NCBI GenBank assembly: GCA_035499735.1
Contig: DATJYC010000046.1
Coordinates: forward strand, 1-64,000
DNA: 64,000 nucleotides
DNA from: VBDM01 sp035499735
Lineage (GTDB): Bacteria; Pseudomonadota; Gammaproteobacteria; Burkholderiales; SG8-39
Direction: 5' to 3'
In this document: in pieces, positions 53,167-63,568 of the stretch
Numbering within the stretch: position 1 is the first letter of the stretch
Layout of the letters: each line of letters starts with the position of its first letter
Translations under genes and position numbers: made by a program
The notes under the pieces: model-generated
The model's database searches: none
Seen by the model: the letters and a program-made list of their open reading frames with translations, nothing else
What the model was told of the DNA's origin: nothing

Positions 53167-54090
53167 ATGAGCCTCGTTTCCCTCGTCGCGGCGCTCCTCC
53201 TCGAGCAGTGGCGTCCGCTTGCCGACCGCCGGCACCTCTACCTGCTTCTGGCGCGCTACGCCGCCTGGCTCGAGGGGCTGTTCAACGCGGGCGAGCCGCA
53301 GCAGGGCAGGATCGCCTGGCTGATCGCAGTGCCGCCGGTCGTCCTGCTCGCGTGGATCGGATACGCCGCCGCGAACGCGGCGAACCCGGTGTTCGCTTTC
53401 CTGCTGAACGTCGCCGCGCTCTACCTGACCATGGGATTTCGCCAGCGCAGCCACCTCTTCACCGACATCCACTCGGCGCTCAAGCGGGACGACATCGGCA
53501 AGGCGCGCGAAGTGCTCTCGGCCTGGCGACAGGAGAATTGCGACGATCTGGATCGCGAGGCCGTCACGCGCCTCGCGATCGAGGAGGCCCTGATCTCCTC
53601 GCACCGCTACGTATTCGGCGTGATCTTCTGGTTTGTCCTCCTGCCGGGGCCGACCGGAGCGATCCTTTACCGCCTGTCGAGGTTTCTCGACGCGCGCTGG
53701 GGTGAAGACGCGTCGCCGGGGCTGGAGCGTTTCGGCCAGTTTGCGCACGCCGTATTCGCGGCCCTCGACTGGCTTCCCTCGCGCGTCACCGCCACCGCCT
53801 TCGCGGTCGTGGGCGATTTCGAGAACGCGGTCTACTGCTGGCGGACCCAGGCGGCCAGTTGGCCGGACCGGGCGCTTGGCACCGTGCTGTCGAGCGGGGC
53901 CGGGGCGATCGGGGTCAGGCTGGGCATGCCGGTCGTCGTGGGGGGGAGGCTGCTCGACCGGCCGCCGCTCGGTCAGGGCGACCCCGCCGACCTCGGACAC
54001 ATGGACAGCATGGTGGGCCTCGCTTGGCGCGCCCTGGTGATGTGGCTGCTGGCGCTGCTCCTCGTCGCCCTCGCGGGCGTGGCCAGCTAG
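53167..54090 (+). CDS. CobD/CbiB-family membrane protein
   Basis: A 307-residue polytopic protein resembling the CobD/CbiB family, whose best-known member attaches aminopropanol in cobalamin synthesis; others, such as AmpE, act in cell-wall signalling. Visible parts: SLVSLVAALLLEQWRPLADR, EALISSHRYVFGVIFWFVLL and YCWRTQAASWPDRALGTVLS. No other cobalamin gene is in the window, so the biochemical role is open. It is downstream of the CoA pyrophosphatase gene and convergent with DUF2007, sharing 4 bases. Confidence 0.78.
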   Translation: MSLVSLVAALLLEQWRPLADRRHLYLLLARYAAWLEGLFNAGEPQQGRIAWLIAVPPVVLLAWIGYAAANAANPVFAFLLNVAALYLTMGFRQRSHLFTDIHSALKRDDIGKAREVLSAWRQENCDDLDREAVTRLAIEEALISSHRYVFGVIFWFVLLPGPTGAILYRLSRFLDARWGEDASPGLERFGQFAHAVFAALDWLPSRVTATAFAVVGDFENAVYCWRTQAASWPDRALGTVLSSGAGAIGVRLGMPVVVGGRLLDRPPLGQGDPADLGHMDSMVGLAWRALVMWLLALLLVALAGVAS

Positions 54091-54395
54091 CGATCCTCGC
54101 CGCAGCTCCAGCAGGCGGTGAATTGCGCCTCGCTCGTCTCGCCGCAGCGCGCGCAGCGCCACGACGGTCCCCCGTGCGGGCGCGGCCTGAGGAACTCCCT
54201 CACCAGCGCCTCCGCGGCCGGGTAGTCCTCCGCGCGCTCGACGAGGATCTGCAGGGAGCACTCCGGGAACGGAATCTCCCCGGCGAGGCGCACCAGCTCC
54301 TCGTTCCTCATGCGGCAGCGGATGCCGGCCGCAGCGAGCACGTTCTTGAGGTGATGGGCCTCGACCAGGTTGAGGGAAGAGTAGACCGCCTTCAC
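54087..54395 (-). CDS. DUF2007 protein with C-terminal zinc ribbon
   Basis: A 102-residue protein. The N-terminal DUF2007 part (KAVYSSLNLVEAHHLKNVLA, GIRCRMRNEELVRLAGEIPF) resembles PII-like putative signal-transducing domains. The C-terminus has two Cys pairs, CARCGETSEAQFTACWSCGE, that should bind zinc. Function unknown. Its ATG overlaps the phhB stop by 4 bases, suggesting joint translation. Confidence 0.82.
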   Translation of the reverse strand: MKAVYSSLNLVEAHHLKNVLAAAGIRCRMRNEELVRLAGEIPFPECSLQILVERAEDYPAAEALVREFLRPRPHGGPSWRCARCGETSEAQFTACWSCGEDR

Positions 54396-54727
54396 GCGCG
54401 GATCCCGGGAAGCGCCTCGATCTTCGCGGCGCAGATGAAATCGTTCTCCGAGATCCCGCCGATCGAGTGCGTGCTGAACTCCACGCGGCAGCGGTTATAG
54501 CCCACGCTCATGTCCGGATGATGATCCTCGCGATGCACGACCCACGCGACGGCGTTCACGAAGGCCATGGTCTCGTAGTAGTTCCTGAACGAGTAAGTCT
54601 TGGTGATCACCTTGCCGTCGAAGCTCCAGCCGGGCACCTCCTTGAGAAGAGCGTCGATGCGCGCGCGGCCCAGGGCCGGAGTTCCTGCGGGAAGCTCCCT
54701 GCATTTCATCGAAGCGAGCGAGGACAT
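54392..54727 (-). CDS. phhB: Pterin-4a-carbinolamine dehydratase
   Basis: A 111-residue enzyme that recycles the pterin cofactor of aromatic amino acid hydroxylases. The catalytic HREDHHPDMSVGYNRCRVEF block and the helical GWSFDGKVITKTYSFRNYYE are diagnostic. No phenylalanine hydroxylase gene is nearby. It lies 9 bases after the STE24-type protease gene and overlaps DUF2007. Confidence 0.93.
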   Translation of the reverse strand: MSSLASMKCRELPAGTPALGRARIDALLKEVPGWSFDGKVITKTYSFRNYYETMAFVNAVAWVVHREDHHPDMSVGYNRCRVEFSTHSIGGISENDFICAAKIEALPGIRA

Positions 54728-54736
54728 GGGTTGCTC

Positions 54737-55984
54737 CTACGCGGTCAGTGATTGAAGCCGGGCGATGCGCACCGGCGCGGGCGGGTGCGAATCGTAGACA
54801 GCCGAATACAGCGGATCGGGGGTGAGCGTCGCCGCGTTGTCCTCGTAGAGCTTCACCAGGGCGTGCACCAGGTCGCCGGCGTCCGCGTGCTGGGCCGCGT
54901 ACACGTCGGCCTCGAATTCGTGACGCCGCGAATAGAGGCTCGCGAGCGGCTGCAGCAGAAAGGTGAAGGCGGGCGCGATTGTGGTGAACAGGATGAGCGC
55001 CATCGCTGTGCCCTGCGAGCGCACCCCCAGCGCGGCAGAGAACCAGTCCTGTCCCATCAGCCAGCCGAGCGCCGCGAGGAGCGCGAGGCTCGCCGCCCCC
55101 GCCACACCCATGCGCTTCCAGACGTGGTGGCGGGAGAAGTGGCCGAGCTCGTGGGCGAGCACCGCCTCGACCTCGGGCGCGGCGAGTCGCGACAACAGCG
55201 TGTCGAAGAGCACGATGCGCTTGGCCGCGCCGAATCCCGTGAAGTACGCGTTTCCATGGCTCGAGCGCTTCGACCCGTCCATGACGAAGAGGCCCTTCGC
55301 GCGGAAGCCGCACCTGGCGAGCAGGGCGTCGATTCGCCCCCGCAGATCTGTGTCGGACAAAGGCGAGAACTTGTTGAACAAGGGCGCGATCAGCGTCGGG
55401 TAGAGAATCCCCGCGAGGAGGTTGAAGGCGAGCCACACCCCCCAAACCGCGATCCACCAGAGACCGCCGGTCTTCGCCATCAGCCACAGCACGACGAAGG
55501 CGAGGGGAATGCCGAGCAGTGCGCCCACGAGGGCCGCCTTGCCCAGGTCGAGCGCGAAGGTCGCCGGGGTCGTGCGATTGAAGCCGAAGCGCGCCTCGAT
55601 GACGAACGTCCGGTAGATCGAGAAGGGCAGGTCGACGAGGCTGGCAATCACCGCGACCGAGACGATCAGCGCGATGCCGTAGGCGTAGCCGCCGTGCTCG
55701 AACGCGCGCTCGCACAGCGTCGAGAGCCACTGCAGTGCTCCGCCGAGGGTCAGCGCGAGCGCGAGTGTCGCGGCGGCCAGCGTCTCGACGAGCCCCGTGC
55801 GGGCCTTGGCGACGTTGTAGTCGGCCGCCTTCTGATGAGCGGCGAGCGGAATGCGTCCGGCGAACTCGACGGGAACCGCGCCGCGGTTCGCGGCGATGTG
55901 CCGGATGTGCCTGCTCGAGAGCCACAGGCGCGCCGCGGTCGACAGAGCAAGCGCCGCGAGGAAAACAAGGGTGAACCAGTGCAT
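54737..55984 (-). CDS. M48 (STE24/CAAX-type) membrane metalloprotease
   Basis: A 415-residue inner-membrane protease. Several hydrophobic segments occupy the first 250 residues, then the zinc motif VEAVLAHELGHFSRHH and the third ligand region FEADVYAAQHADAG. This group matches eukaryotic CAAX protease-like Ste24; bacterial members take part in membrane protein quality control. It is divergent from orn by 58 bases, and phhB follows after 9 bases. Confidence 0.92.
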   Translation of the reverse strand: MHWFTLVFLAALALSTAARLWLSSRHIRHIAANRGAVPVEFAGRIPLAAHQKAADYNVAKARTGLVETLAAATLALALTLGGALQWLSTLCERAFEHGGYAYGIALIVSVAVIASLVDLPFSIYRTFVIEARFGFNRTTPATFALDLGKAALVGALLGIPLAFVVLWLMAKTGGLWWIAVWGVWLAFNLLAGILYPTLIAPLFNKFSPLSDTDLRGRIDALLARCGFRAKGLFVMDGSKRSSHGNAYFTGFGAAKRIVLFDTLLSRLAAPEVEAVLAHELGHFSRHHVWKRMGVAGAASLALLAALGWLMGQDWFSAALGVRSQGTAMALILFTTIAPAFTFLLQPLASLYSRRHEFEADVYAAQHADAGDLVHALVKLYEDNAATLTPDPLYSAVYDSHPPAPVRIARLQSLTA

Positions 55985-56042
55985 TGAACGTCAGTCGATA
56001 TGCGACAATCGCATTCTACACAGGGAGGCACGGATCGGCGGC

Positions 56043-56588
56043 ATGGCGCAGGACCAGAACAATCTCGTCTGGGTAGACATGGAAATGACGGGGCTCGATC
56101 CGGACAGCGACCGCATCATCGAGGTGGCGATCGTCGTCACCGACGCGCAGCTGAACACGGTGTCGCAGGCGCCGGTGCTGGTGGTGCATCAGCCTGATTC
56201 GGTCCTGGACGCGATGGACGACTGGAACAAGAGCACTCACGCGCGCTCGGGCCTGATCGACAAGGTCAAGGCCTCGACGCTCAGCGAGCGAGTTGTCGAG
56301 GACCAGCTGCTCGCCTTCCTCGCGCAGCACGTTCCCGGCAAGACCTCGCCCATGTGCGGCAACTCGATCTGCCAGGACCGGCGCTTCCTCGCGCGCCACA
56401 TGCCGCGGCTCGAGGCCTACTTCCACTACCGCAACCTCGACGTCAGCACGCTGAAGGAGCTGGCCAGGCGCTGGAAGCCCGAGATCGCCAAGGGCCTGGT
56501 CAAGCAGGGCAAGCACGAGGCGCTCGTCGACATCCACGAGTCGATCGAAGAGCTGAAGTACTACCGCGAGCACTTCCTGAAAGCCTAG
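56043..56588 (+). CDS. orn: Oligoribonuclease
   Basis: A 181-residue DEDDh 3'-5' exonuclease that finishes RNA decay and degrades pGpG. The motifs LVWVDMEMTGLDPD, SPMCGNSICQDRRF and HEALVDIHESIEELKYYR are complete. ATG 56043 begins the conserved MAQDQNNLVWVDMEMTGLD. It is convergent with the FAD oxidase gene (4-base overlap) and divergent from the membrane protease. Confidence 0.96.
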   Translation: MAQDQNNLVWVDMEMTGLDPDSDRIIEVAIVVTDAQLNTVSQAPVLVVHQPDSVLDAMDDWNKSTHARSGLIDKVKASTLSERVVEDQLLAFLAQHVPGKTSPMCGNSICQDRRFLARHMPRLEAYFHYRNLDVSTLKELARRWKPEIAKGLVKQGKHEALVDIHESIEELKYYREHFLKA

Positions 56589-57970
56589 ACCTCGACGACC
56601 TTCCCGGGATTCATCAGGTTGTCCGGGTCGATGGCGCGCTTGAGACTCGCCATCAGGTCGACGGCCCCGCCCAGCTCCTTCTGCAGCGAGCGCATCTTGC
56701 CGAAGCCGATGCCGTGCTCGCCGGTGCAGGTTCCCTCCATGGCGAGGGCGCGGTTCACGACCCGCTCGTTGAACGCCCGCGCTTCCTCGAGGTCGGCCGC
56801 GTTGTCCGCACGCACCAGAATCTCGCAGTGGAAGTTGCCGTCGCCGACGTGGCCGAAGAGCGGGATCGGCATCGACGCGCGCGCGATATCGCGGGAGGTC
56901 TCGACGATGCACTCGGTCAGGCGCGATATCGGCACGCAGACGTCGGTCGACACGGCGCGCGAGCCCGGACGCAGCTGCAGGCATGCGAAGTAGGCCTGGT
57001 GGCGCGCGGTCCAGAGCCGGTTGCGCTCCTCGGGCTTGGTGGTCCACTCGAAGTCCATGCCGCCGTTCTCGTGCGCGATCTCCTGCACCGCCTTCGCCTG
57101 TTCCTCGACCGAGGCCTGCGTGCCGTGGAACTCGAGGAACAGGGTCGGCTGCTCGCGGTAGCCCGTCTTGGAGTAGGCGTTGATCGCCTTCATCGTGGTG
57201 GCGCACAGTGCCTCGCTGCGCGCGATCGGAATGCCGGCCTGCAGCGTCTGGATCACGGTGTTCACCGCGCCCGCGATGTCGGGGAAGGAGCAGATCGCCG
57301 CCGAAATCGCCTCGGGAACGGGATACAGGCGCACCGTCAGCTCGGTGATGACGCCGAGCGTCCCCTCCGATCCGACGAACAGGCGGGTCAGCTCGTAGCC
57401 CGCCGCGGACTTGCGCGAGCGGCGAGACGTGGTGATGACGCGCCCGTCGGCGAGCACCACGGTCATCGCGAGCACGTTCTCGCGCATCGTGCCGTAGCGC
57501 ACGGCGTTCGTGCCCGAGGCGCGCGTCGCGGCCATGCCGCCGATCGTCGCGTCGGCTCCGGGGTCGACCGGGAAGAACAGCCCCGTGTGGCGGATGTGCT
57601 CGTTCAGCTGCTTCCGAGTCACCCCCGCCTGCACCACGGCGTCGAGATCGGCCTCGTGCACGGCCAGCACCTTGTTCATCCGGGAAAGATCGACGCAAAC
57701 GCCGCCGCGGATGGCGAGCACGTGCCCTTCGAGCGAGGTTCCCACGCCGAAGGGGATCAGCGGGGTCTTGCGCCGCCGGCACAGCTCGACGACCGCGCGC
57801 ACTTCCTCGGTCGACTCGGGGAACACGACCGCATCGGGTGGCGCGAACGGAAAGTAGGACTCGTCCTTGCCGTGGTGCTCGCGCACCCCGCGCGAGGCGG
57901 TCGCGCGGTCGCCGAGCAGCCCGCGCAATTCCTCGAGCAGCCCGGCGTCGAGCTCGTGGGGCTTGTTCAC
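56585..57970 (-). CDS. FAD-linked oxidase, D-lactate dehydrogenase-like
   Basis: A 461-residue flavoprotein of the vanillyl-alcohol oxidase type. The FAD-binding part has AVVFPESTEEVRAVVELCRR and FGVGTSLEGHVLAIRGG, and the C-terminal half has FGHVGDGNFHCEIL and GEHGIGFGKM, as in D-lactate and glycolate dehydrogenases. It oxidises a 2-hydroxy acid and passes electrons to cytochrome or quinone. The DUF6494 gene lies 16 bases upstream on the same strand. Substrate not fixed by sequence. Confidence 0.9.
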   Translation of the reverse strand: MNKPHELDAGLLEELRGLLGDRATASRGVREHHGKDESYFPFAPPDAVVFPESTEEVRAVVELCRRRKTPLIPFGVGTSLEGHVLAIRGGVCVDLSRMNKVLAVHEADLDAVVQAGVTRKQLNEHIRHTGLFFPVDPGADATIGGMAATRASGTNAVRYGTMRENVLAMTVVLADGRVITTSRRSRKSAAGYELTRLFVGSEGTLGVITELTVRLYPVPEAISAAICSFPDIAGAVNTVIQTLQAGIPIARSEALCATTMKAINAYSKTGYREQPTLFLEFHGTQASVEEQAKAVQEIAHENGGMDFEWTTKPEERNRLWTARHQAYFACLQLRPGSRAVSTDVCVPISRLTECIVETSRDIARASMPIPLFGHVGDGNFHCEILVRADNAADLEEARAFNERVVNRALAMEGTCTGEHGIGFGKMRSLQKELGGAVDLMASLKRAIDPDNLMNPGKVVEV

Positions 57971-57986
57971 CGCGCGCCCTCCGCGA

Positions 57987-58193
57987 CTAGCCCAGCTCGA
58001 TCTTGCCGTCGAAGCGGACCGAGAGCTTGAGCCCCGGCACCTCGAGCGTCACCGACGCGGGGAATTTCTCGTTGCCCTTGATGGCCCCGCCGGCGCGCGC
58101 CCTGGCGACCGCCTGCTCGATCTCGCGCTGCGAGCTCACGCCGACCATCTTCAGGAACTTGCGGATGCTGAGATTGAACGCGTCTTCATCCAT
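57987..58193 (-). CDS. DUF6494 small protein
   Basis: A 68-residue protein: MDEDAFNLSIRKFLKMVGVS, then QREIEQAVARARAGGAIKGN and EVPGLKLSVRFDGKIELG. It matches the DUF6494 pattern I recall; function unknown. It lies between pgi and the FAD oxidase on the same strand, 45 bases after pgi, and probably shares their message. Confidence 0.78.
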   Translation of the reverse strand: MDEDAFNLSIRKFLKMVGVSSQREIEQAVARARAGGAIKGNEKFPASVTLEVPGLKLSVRFDGKIELG

Positions 58194-58238
58194 GTTGATC
58201 TCCGTTTTCCCGCAGCCTAAATCCCGCGACCGCGGTAG

Positions 58239-59768
58239 TCAATCGCGCCTCGCCAGGCGCCCGATCAGCGCCCGCGTGGAGGAATCGAGGTCCTCCGCGC
58301 GGCGCCCTCCGGCCAGCTGCGGCGCCAGCGTTCGCGCCAGGGTCTTGCCGTGCTCGACGCCCCATTGGTCGAAGCTGTTCACGTTCCAGATGACACCCTC
58401 GACGAAGACCTTGTGCTCGTACATCGCGATGAGCGCGCCGAGCTCGCGGGGGGCGAGACGCGGAAGCAGCACGGTGCTCGAAGGCCGGTTGCCGGGAAGC
58501 GCCTTGTGCGGGGCCTGCGGCACGGCGTTTCCGAAGGCCAGCGCCGCCGACTGCGCGAGCGCGTTCGCGGCGAGGGCGGCCTGCGCGGCGGTGGGATCGG
58601 GCTCGCGGGCGACGACGAAATCCACCGGGACGAGGCGCGTGCCCTGGTGGAGCAGCTGGTGGAAGGAGTGCTGGCTGGGCGTGCCCGGAGCGCCCCACAC
58701 GACCGGAGCCGTGTCGTAGTCGACCTCGTTTCCGTCGCGGTCGACGCGCTTGCCGTTCGACTCCATCTCCAGCTGCTGAAGGTAGGCGGGCAGCTCCCGC
58801 AGGTCCTCGCTGTAGGGAATGACCGCGCGCGTCTGCGCGCCGAAGAAATTCACGTACCAGATCTCGAGCAGCGCGAGGATCGCGGGGAGGTTGCGCTCGA
58901 GTGGCTGCGTTCTGAAGTGCTCGTCCATGGCCCGCGCGCCCGCGAGCAGCTCGTCGAACGCCTCCATGCCGAACGCGAGGGCGACCGGAAGGCCGACCGC
59001 AGACCATACCGAGTAGCGTCCCCCGACCCAGTCCCACAGCGGGAACACGCGCTCGGGCGGCACCCCGAGCGCCGCGGCCCCGGCGGCGTTCGCGGTCGCC
59101 GCCGCGAGGTGGCGCGAGAGATCCGCCGACGGTCCGAGCCCCGAAGCCAGCCATGCCCGGGCGCGCTCGGCGTTCTCCAGCGTCTCGGCGGTCGTGAAGG
59201 TCTTCGACGCGATGATGAAGAGCGTCGATCCCGGCGCAAGCCCCGCGAGCGCCGCGTCGAGATCGGCCGGATCGATGTTCGAGACGAAATGGAGGCGAGG
59301 GCCGGTCTTGCGGAAGCGCCGCAGCGCGCGCGTCAGCATGCGCGGCCCGAGGTCGGAGCCTCCGATGCCGATGTTGACCACATCGGTGATCCGCGGGTCG
59401 CCGTGCACCTGTCTCACGAAGCCGCGCATTCGCTCGAGTGTGTCCCGCACCTCGCCTCTAGGATCGCGGGCTCGCAGCGCGACGTGCAGGGCCGGCCGCG
59501 CCTCGGTGTTGTTGATCGGCTCGCCGGCGAACATCCGCTCGACCCATCGCTGCACCTGCGCGTGCGCGGCGAGGGCGGCGAGCAGCTGCATGGCTTGGGC
59601 GTCGACGCGGTGCTTGGAGTAGTCGAGCAGCAGGCCGCCTCCTTCGGCGGCGAAGCCCGCCGCCCGCGAGGGGTCTGCGGCGAAGAGGGCGGAAAGAGTG
59701 GTCGCGGCGAGCTTCTTCTGGTGCGCCTCGAGAGCCTGCCACGCGGCCGAGCCGGTCAGCCTGCTCAT
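58239..59768 (-). CDS. pgi: Glucose-6-phosphate isomerase
   Basis: A 509-residue enzyme interconverting glucose-6-phosphate and fructose-6-phosphate. Signatures are VVNIGIGGSDLGPRM, the SKTFTTAETLENAE block, FPLWDWVGGRYSVWSAVGL and the catalytic region QHSFHQLLHQGTRLVP. ATG 59768 overlaps the stop of the glycosyltransferase gene (ATGA). The long frame above it is a shadow in that gene. Confidence 0.96.
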   Translation of the reverse strand: MSRLTGSAAWQALEAHQKKLAATTLSALFAADPSRAAGFAAEGGGLLLDYSKHRVDAQAMQLLAALAAHAQVQRWVERMFAGEPINNTEARPALHVALRARDPRGEVRDTLERMRGFVRQVHGDPRITDVVNIGIGGSDLGPRMLTRALRRFRKTGPRLHFVSNIDPADLDAALAGLAPGSTLFIIASKTFTTAETLENAERARAWLASGLGPSADLSRHLAAATANAAGAAALGVPPERVFPLWDWVGGRYSVWSAVGLPVALAFGMEAFDELLAGARAMDEHFRTQPLERNLPAILALLEIWYVNFFGAQTRAVIPYSEDLRELPAYLQQLEMESNGKRVDRDGNEVDYDTAPVVWGAPGTPSQHSFHQLLHQGTRLVPVDFVVAREPDPTAAQAALAANALAQSAALAFGNAVPQAPHKALPGNRPSSTVLLPRLAPRELGALIAMYEHKVFVEGVIWNVNSFDQWGVEHGKTLARTLAPQLAGGRRAEDLDSSTRALIGRLARRD

Positions 59769-61396
59769 GGCTGCCCTCCCGTTCTCTGGTACAGGCGGTA
59801 GCGCTCGCGGTCGCGCGGCCGGCGGCCCTCCCACAGGAATTTCCATCCCGGCCCGATATCGATGTTGTCGGACTTGCCCGTGACGAACTGGGCCTGCACC
59901 AGGAGGAAGGGGCACCCCGTGTCTCCGCCGTTCTCGATGCGGTGGGTCACGATCTCCGCGCGGTAGTCGAAGATTGCGCGCTGGGCCTCGCCCAGCCCGC
60001 GGCTCTCGACGCAGCGCGTGCCGCCGGGGACGTGCTTCTTCAGCTCGCGCGCGACCTGGCGGTAGCTCTTTCCGTAGTCGATCCACGAGAGCATCAGGGT
60101 CGTTCCCAGGGCCCACAGGAGGGTGATGCCCGCAGCCCAGAAAGTCACGCTGCGGAACGGCGCCGAGCGCTCGCTTCTCGCGATCAGCGTGACCCACGCG
60201 GCGGTGCACGCCAGCGCAACGGCGAACGCAACCCAGGAGAAGTGCTGCACATGCCCGGGCTCCAGGCGCGTGAAGTTGCGCGCAATGGCGTCTGGAAATC
60301 CGGTGGTCATCGCGAACCAGGCCACCCAGGCGAGCAGCCCGAAGAACCCGGCGCACATCACGCCGAACCAGGCGAGGCCGTTGGCCGCGCCGCGCCGCAG
60401 GGTGGGCACGCCGGCGCCGGCGAGGAGCGAGAGCGGAAGCAGCACCGGCATCGCGTAGACCTCGTGTGGATCGGCGAGGACGGCAAGCACGGCGAGGCTC
60501 GCCGCCACGGCGAAGACGAGCATGCGCGTCGCCGAGCCATAGCTGCGGCGGCGGGCTTCCCACAGGGTCCAGGCTGCTAGCGGCCACGCGGGCCAGGTCG
60601 CCCACGCGAGAATCGGACCCCAAGAGCCCAGCTCGGCCGTCGGCGGGACGACGAACTGCGCCGCGCTCGCCGCCCGCCAGGAAGCGAGGAACCCCGGAAC
60701 GCTATGCTCGGCGAGCGCCAGCCAGCCGCCGAAGAAGGCAGCGAGGACCAGGAGGGCGTGGGCGAGCGCGTGCAGGTACCGGCGCTGGCGCCACGCCGAG
60801 GAGATGACCGGGGCCGTCAGCGCGATGAGCAGCGGAGCGATCACGGCGGGCACGCCCTTGGAGAGCGCGGCGACCGCGAGCCCCAGGCCCAGCAGCCATC
60901 CGCCGCGGTGAGGCCTGCTCCGGGCGAGCGCGATGCCGTACCAGGCGAGGGCCTGCCCCGCGAGCATGCTGATCTCGCCCATCGTCTCGTGGGCGTGGAC
61001 GAGCAGCCCGAGGGACCCCAGCAGGGCGAGCACCGCGCCCATCGCCTCGAGCCTGCCGTAGAGCTCGCGGCCCGTGGCGTGCACCAGTGCGAAGACCGCG
61101 GCCATCACGATGCCGCTCGCGATGCGCGCCCCGTCGTGCGTGGTGAGCACCAGCCCGAACACCTTCGCGGTCAGGGCGGCGATCCAGTAGTGGAGAGGAC
61201 CGTCTTCCCAGTACGGCTCGCCCGCCAGATGCGGGACCAGCCACTGGCCGTGCTCCAGCATCTGGTGGACGATTCCGATGCCGATCGCGTCCTCGGTCTT
61301 CCACAGATCGTGGGCCACGAGGCCCGGCACGAGGTAGGCGAGCAGCAGCAGCGCGAGGGGCGCCGGCGCGAGGGGCAGCGCGATGCGCGAGATCAC
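59765..61396 (-). CDS. GT39-family glycosyltransferase (ArnT-like)
   Basis: A 543-residue polytopic GT-C enzyme. The first periplasmic loop has DLWKTEDAIGIGIVHQMLEH and EPYWEDGPLHYWIA, the acidic motif and GPLHYW shared by ArnT-type enzymes that use undecaprenyl-linked sugars. The C-terminus is a soluble periplasmic domain. Substrate unknown; lipid A or protein modification is possible. It ends overlapping pgi by 4 bases and begins after the rpmE terminator on the same strand. Confidence 0.88.
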   Translation of the reverse strand: MISRIALPLAPAPLALLLLAYLVPGLVAHDLWKTEDAIGIGIVHQMLEHGQWLVPHLAGEPYWEDGPLHYWIAALTAKVFGLVLTTHDGARIASGIVMAAVFALVHATGRELYGRLEAMGAVLALLGSLGLLVHAHETMGEISMLAGQALAWYGIALARSRPHRGGWLLGLGLAVAALSKGVPAVIAPLLIALTAPVISSAWRQRRYLHALAHALLVLAAFFGGWLALAEHSVPGFLASWRAASAAQFVVPPTAELGSWGPILAWATWPAWPLAAWTLWEARRRSYGSATRMLVFAVAASLAVLAVLADPHEVYAMPVLLPLSLLAGAGVPTLRRGAANGLAWFGVMCAGFFGLLAWVAWFAMTTGFPDAIARNFTRLEPGHVQHFSWVAFAVALACTAAWVTLIARSERSAPFRSVTFWAAGITLLWALGTTLMLSWIDYGKSYRQVARELKKHVPGGTRCVESRGLGEAQRAIFDYRAEIVTHRIENGGDTGCPFLLVQAQFVTGKSDNIDIGPGWKFLWEGRRPRDRERYRLYQRTGGQP

Positions 61397-61422
61397 GCGG
61401 GCTTCTCCGCGCGTCGAATGAA

Positions 61423-61446
61423 AAAAGGCAGCCGAAGCTGCCTTTT
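61423..61446 (-). terminator. Intrinsic terminator after rpmE
   Basis: AAAAGGCAGC/GCTGCCTTTT is a perfect 10-bp stem with a CGAA loop. On the minus strand it follows rpmE directly and is followed by a T tract, separating rpmE from the glycosyltransferase gene. Confidence 0.9.
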
Positions 61447-61469
61447 CCGGAATCGCCGGCCCGACACGC

Positions 61470-61703
61470 TTACGCGGAGGCGGCTTTGGCGGGCTTGGCC
61501 GCTTTCCTCGTGTACTTCTGGCGGAATTTCTCGACGCGGCCGGCGGTGTCCACGATCTTCTGCTTGCCCGTGTAGAACGGATGGCACGAAGAGCACACCT
61601 CGACGTGCAGTTCCTTGCCCAATGTCGAGCGCGTCGTGAAGGTATTTCCGCAGCTGCAGATCACCTTGATTTCCTTGTATTCGGGATGGATCTTCTCTTT
61701 CAT
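61470..61703 (-). CDS. rpmE: Ribosomal protein bL31 (zinc-binding form)
   Basis: A 77-residue 50S protein. The zinc ligands are Cys 16, 18, 37 and 40 (ICSCGNTF, EVCSSCHPFYTGKQK), so this is the C+ form, not the zinc-free paralog YkgM. It starts MKEKIHPEYKEIKVICSCGN. It lies 55 bases after rho on the same strand. Confidence 0.97.
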   Translation of the reverse strand: MKEKIHPEYKEIKVICSCGNTFTTRSTLGKELHVEVCSSCHPFYTGKQKIVDTAGRVEKFRQKYTRKAAKPAKAASA

Positions 61704-61758
61704 GGCATCGGTCCTCGTGGGGGCGGAATTATCCCTGAAAACACGCGCTCGGGCAAAC

Positions 61759-63018
<1,260 letters not shown>

Positions 63019-63091
63019 AAAACGCCCAAGCGGGATGAACGACCTCAGACCGTTCGAACGGAGAACCTGGGAACCGAAACGGGGAGGATTT

Positions 63092-63149
63092 GCGCCCGGA
63101 TACAGCTTTTCCCGGGCGCGGAGGACAGGCAGCTACTTGCTACCTGCCT
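63092..63149 (-). promoter_or_regulatory. Two hairpins in the trxA-rho gap
   Basis: On the minus strand AGGCAG/CTGCCT (63127-63149) comes first, then GCGCCCGG/CCGGGCGC (63092-63119). Neither has a T tract. They may form part of the rho leader, where Rho commonly limits its own synthesis, or be an imperfect end of trxA. Confidence 0.45.
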
Positions 63150-63170
63150 TGTGCGCGAAGAATAGTGTCT

Positions 63171-63497
63171 TTAAATGTTGCTGTCAAGGAAGGCGGTCAG
63201 CTGCGACTTCGACAAGGACCCGACCTTCTGCGCCTCCACGTTGCCGTTCTTGAAGAGCATCAGCGTCGGAATGCCGCGGATGCCGTATTTCCTCGGGATC
63301 TCCTGGTTCTCGTCGACGTTGACCTTGGCGACCTTGAGCTTCCCCGAGTACTCCTTGGCGACCTCGTCGAGCACCGGCGCGATGGCCTTGCACGGCCCGC
63401 ACCACTCGGCCCAGTAGTCGACCAGGACCGGGACATCGGACTTCAGGACTTCGGGCTCGAACGTGGCGTCGCTCACGTGATGGATGAATTCGTTCAT
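63171..63497 (-). CDS. trxA: Thioredoxin
   Basis: A 108-residue thioredoxin. The active site is Trp 32-Cys 33-Gly-Pro-Cys 36 in WAEWCGPCKAIAPVLDEVAK, and the cis-proline region GIRGIPTLMLFKNG follows. It reduces disulfides, including the C-terminal cysteines of ribonucleotide reductase encoded at 39424. It is divergent from fdxA and upstream of rho, a conserved trxA-rho order. Confidence 0.97.
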   Translation of the reverse strand: MNEFIHHVSDATFEPEVLKSDVPVLVDYWAEWCGPCKAIAPVLDEVAKEYSGKLKVAKVNVDENQEIPRKYGIRGIPTLMLFKNGNVEAQKVGSLSKSQLTAFLDSNI

Positions 63498-63568
63498 TGG
63501 ATCTCTTTCCTATGAGGCCGGGGTTTGAAGCGGATACCGCTTGCCCTCAAATCGGGGCGCGGTCCGGA

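Noticed and set aside
58239..60623. 794-codon frame joining the glycosyltransferase region to pgi
   Set aside because: The N-terminal part is out of frame with the GT39 gene on the same strand; pgi starts at 59768.
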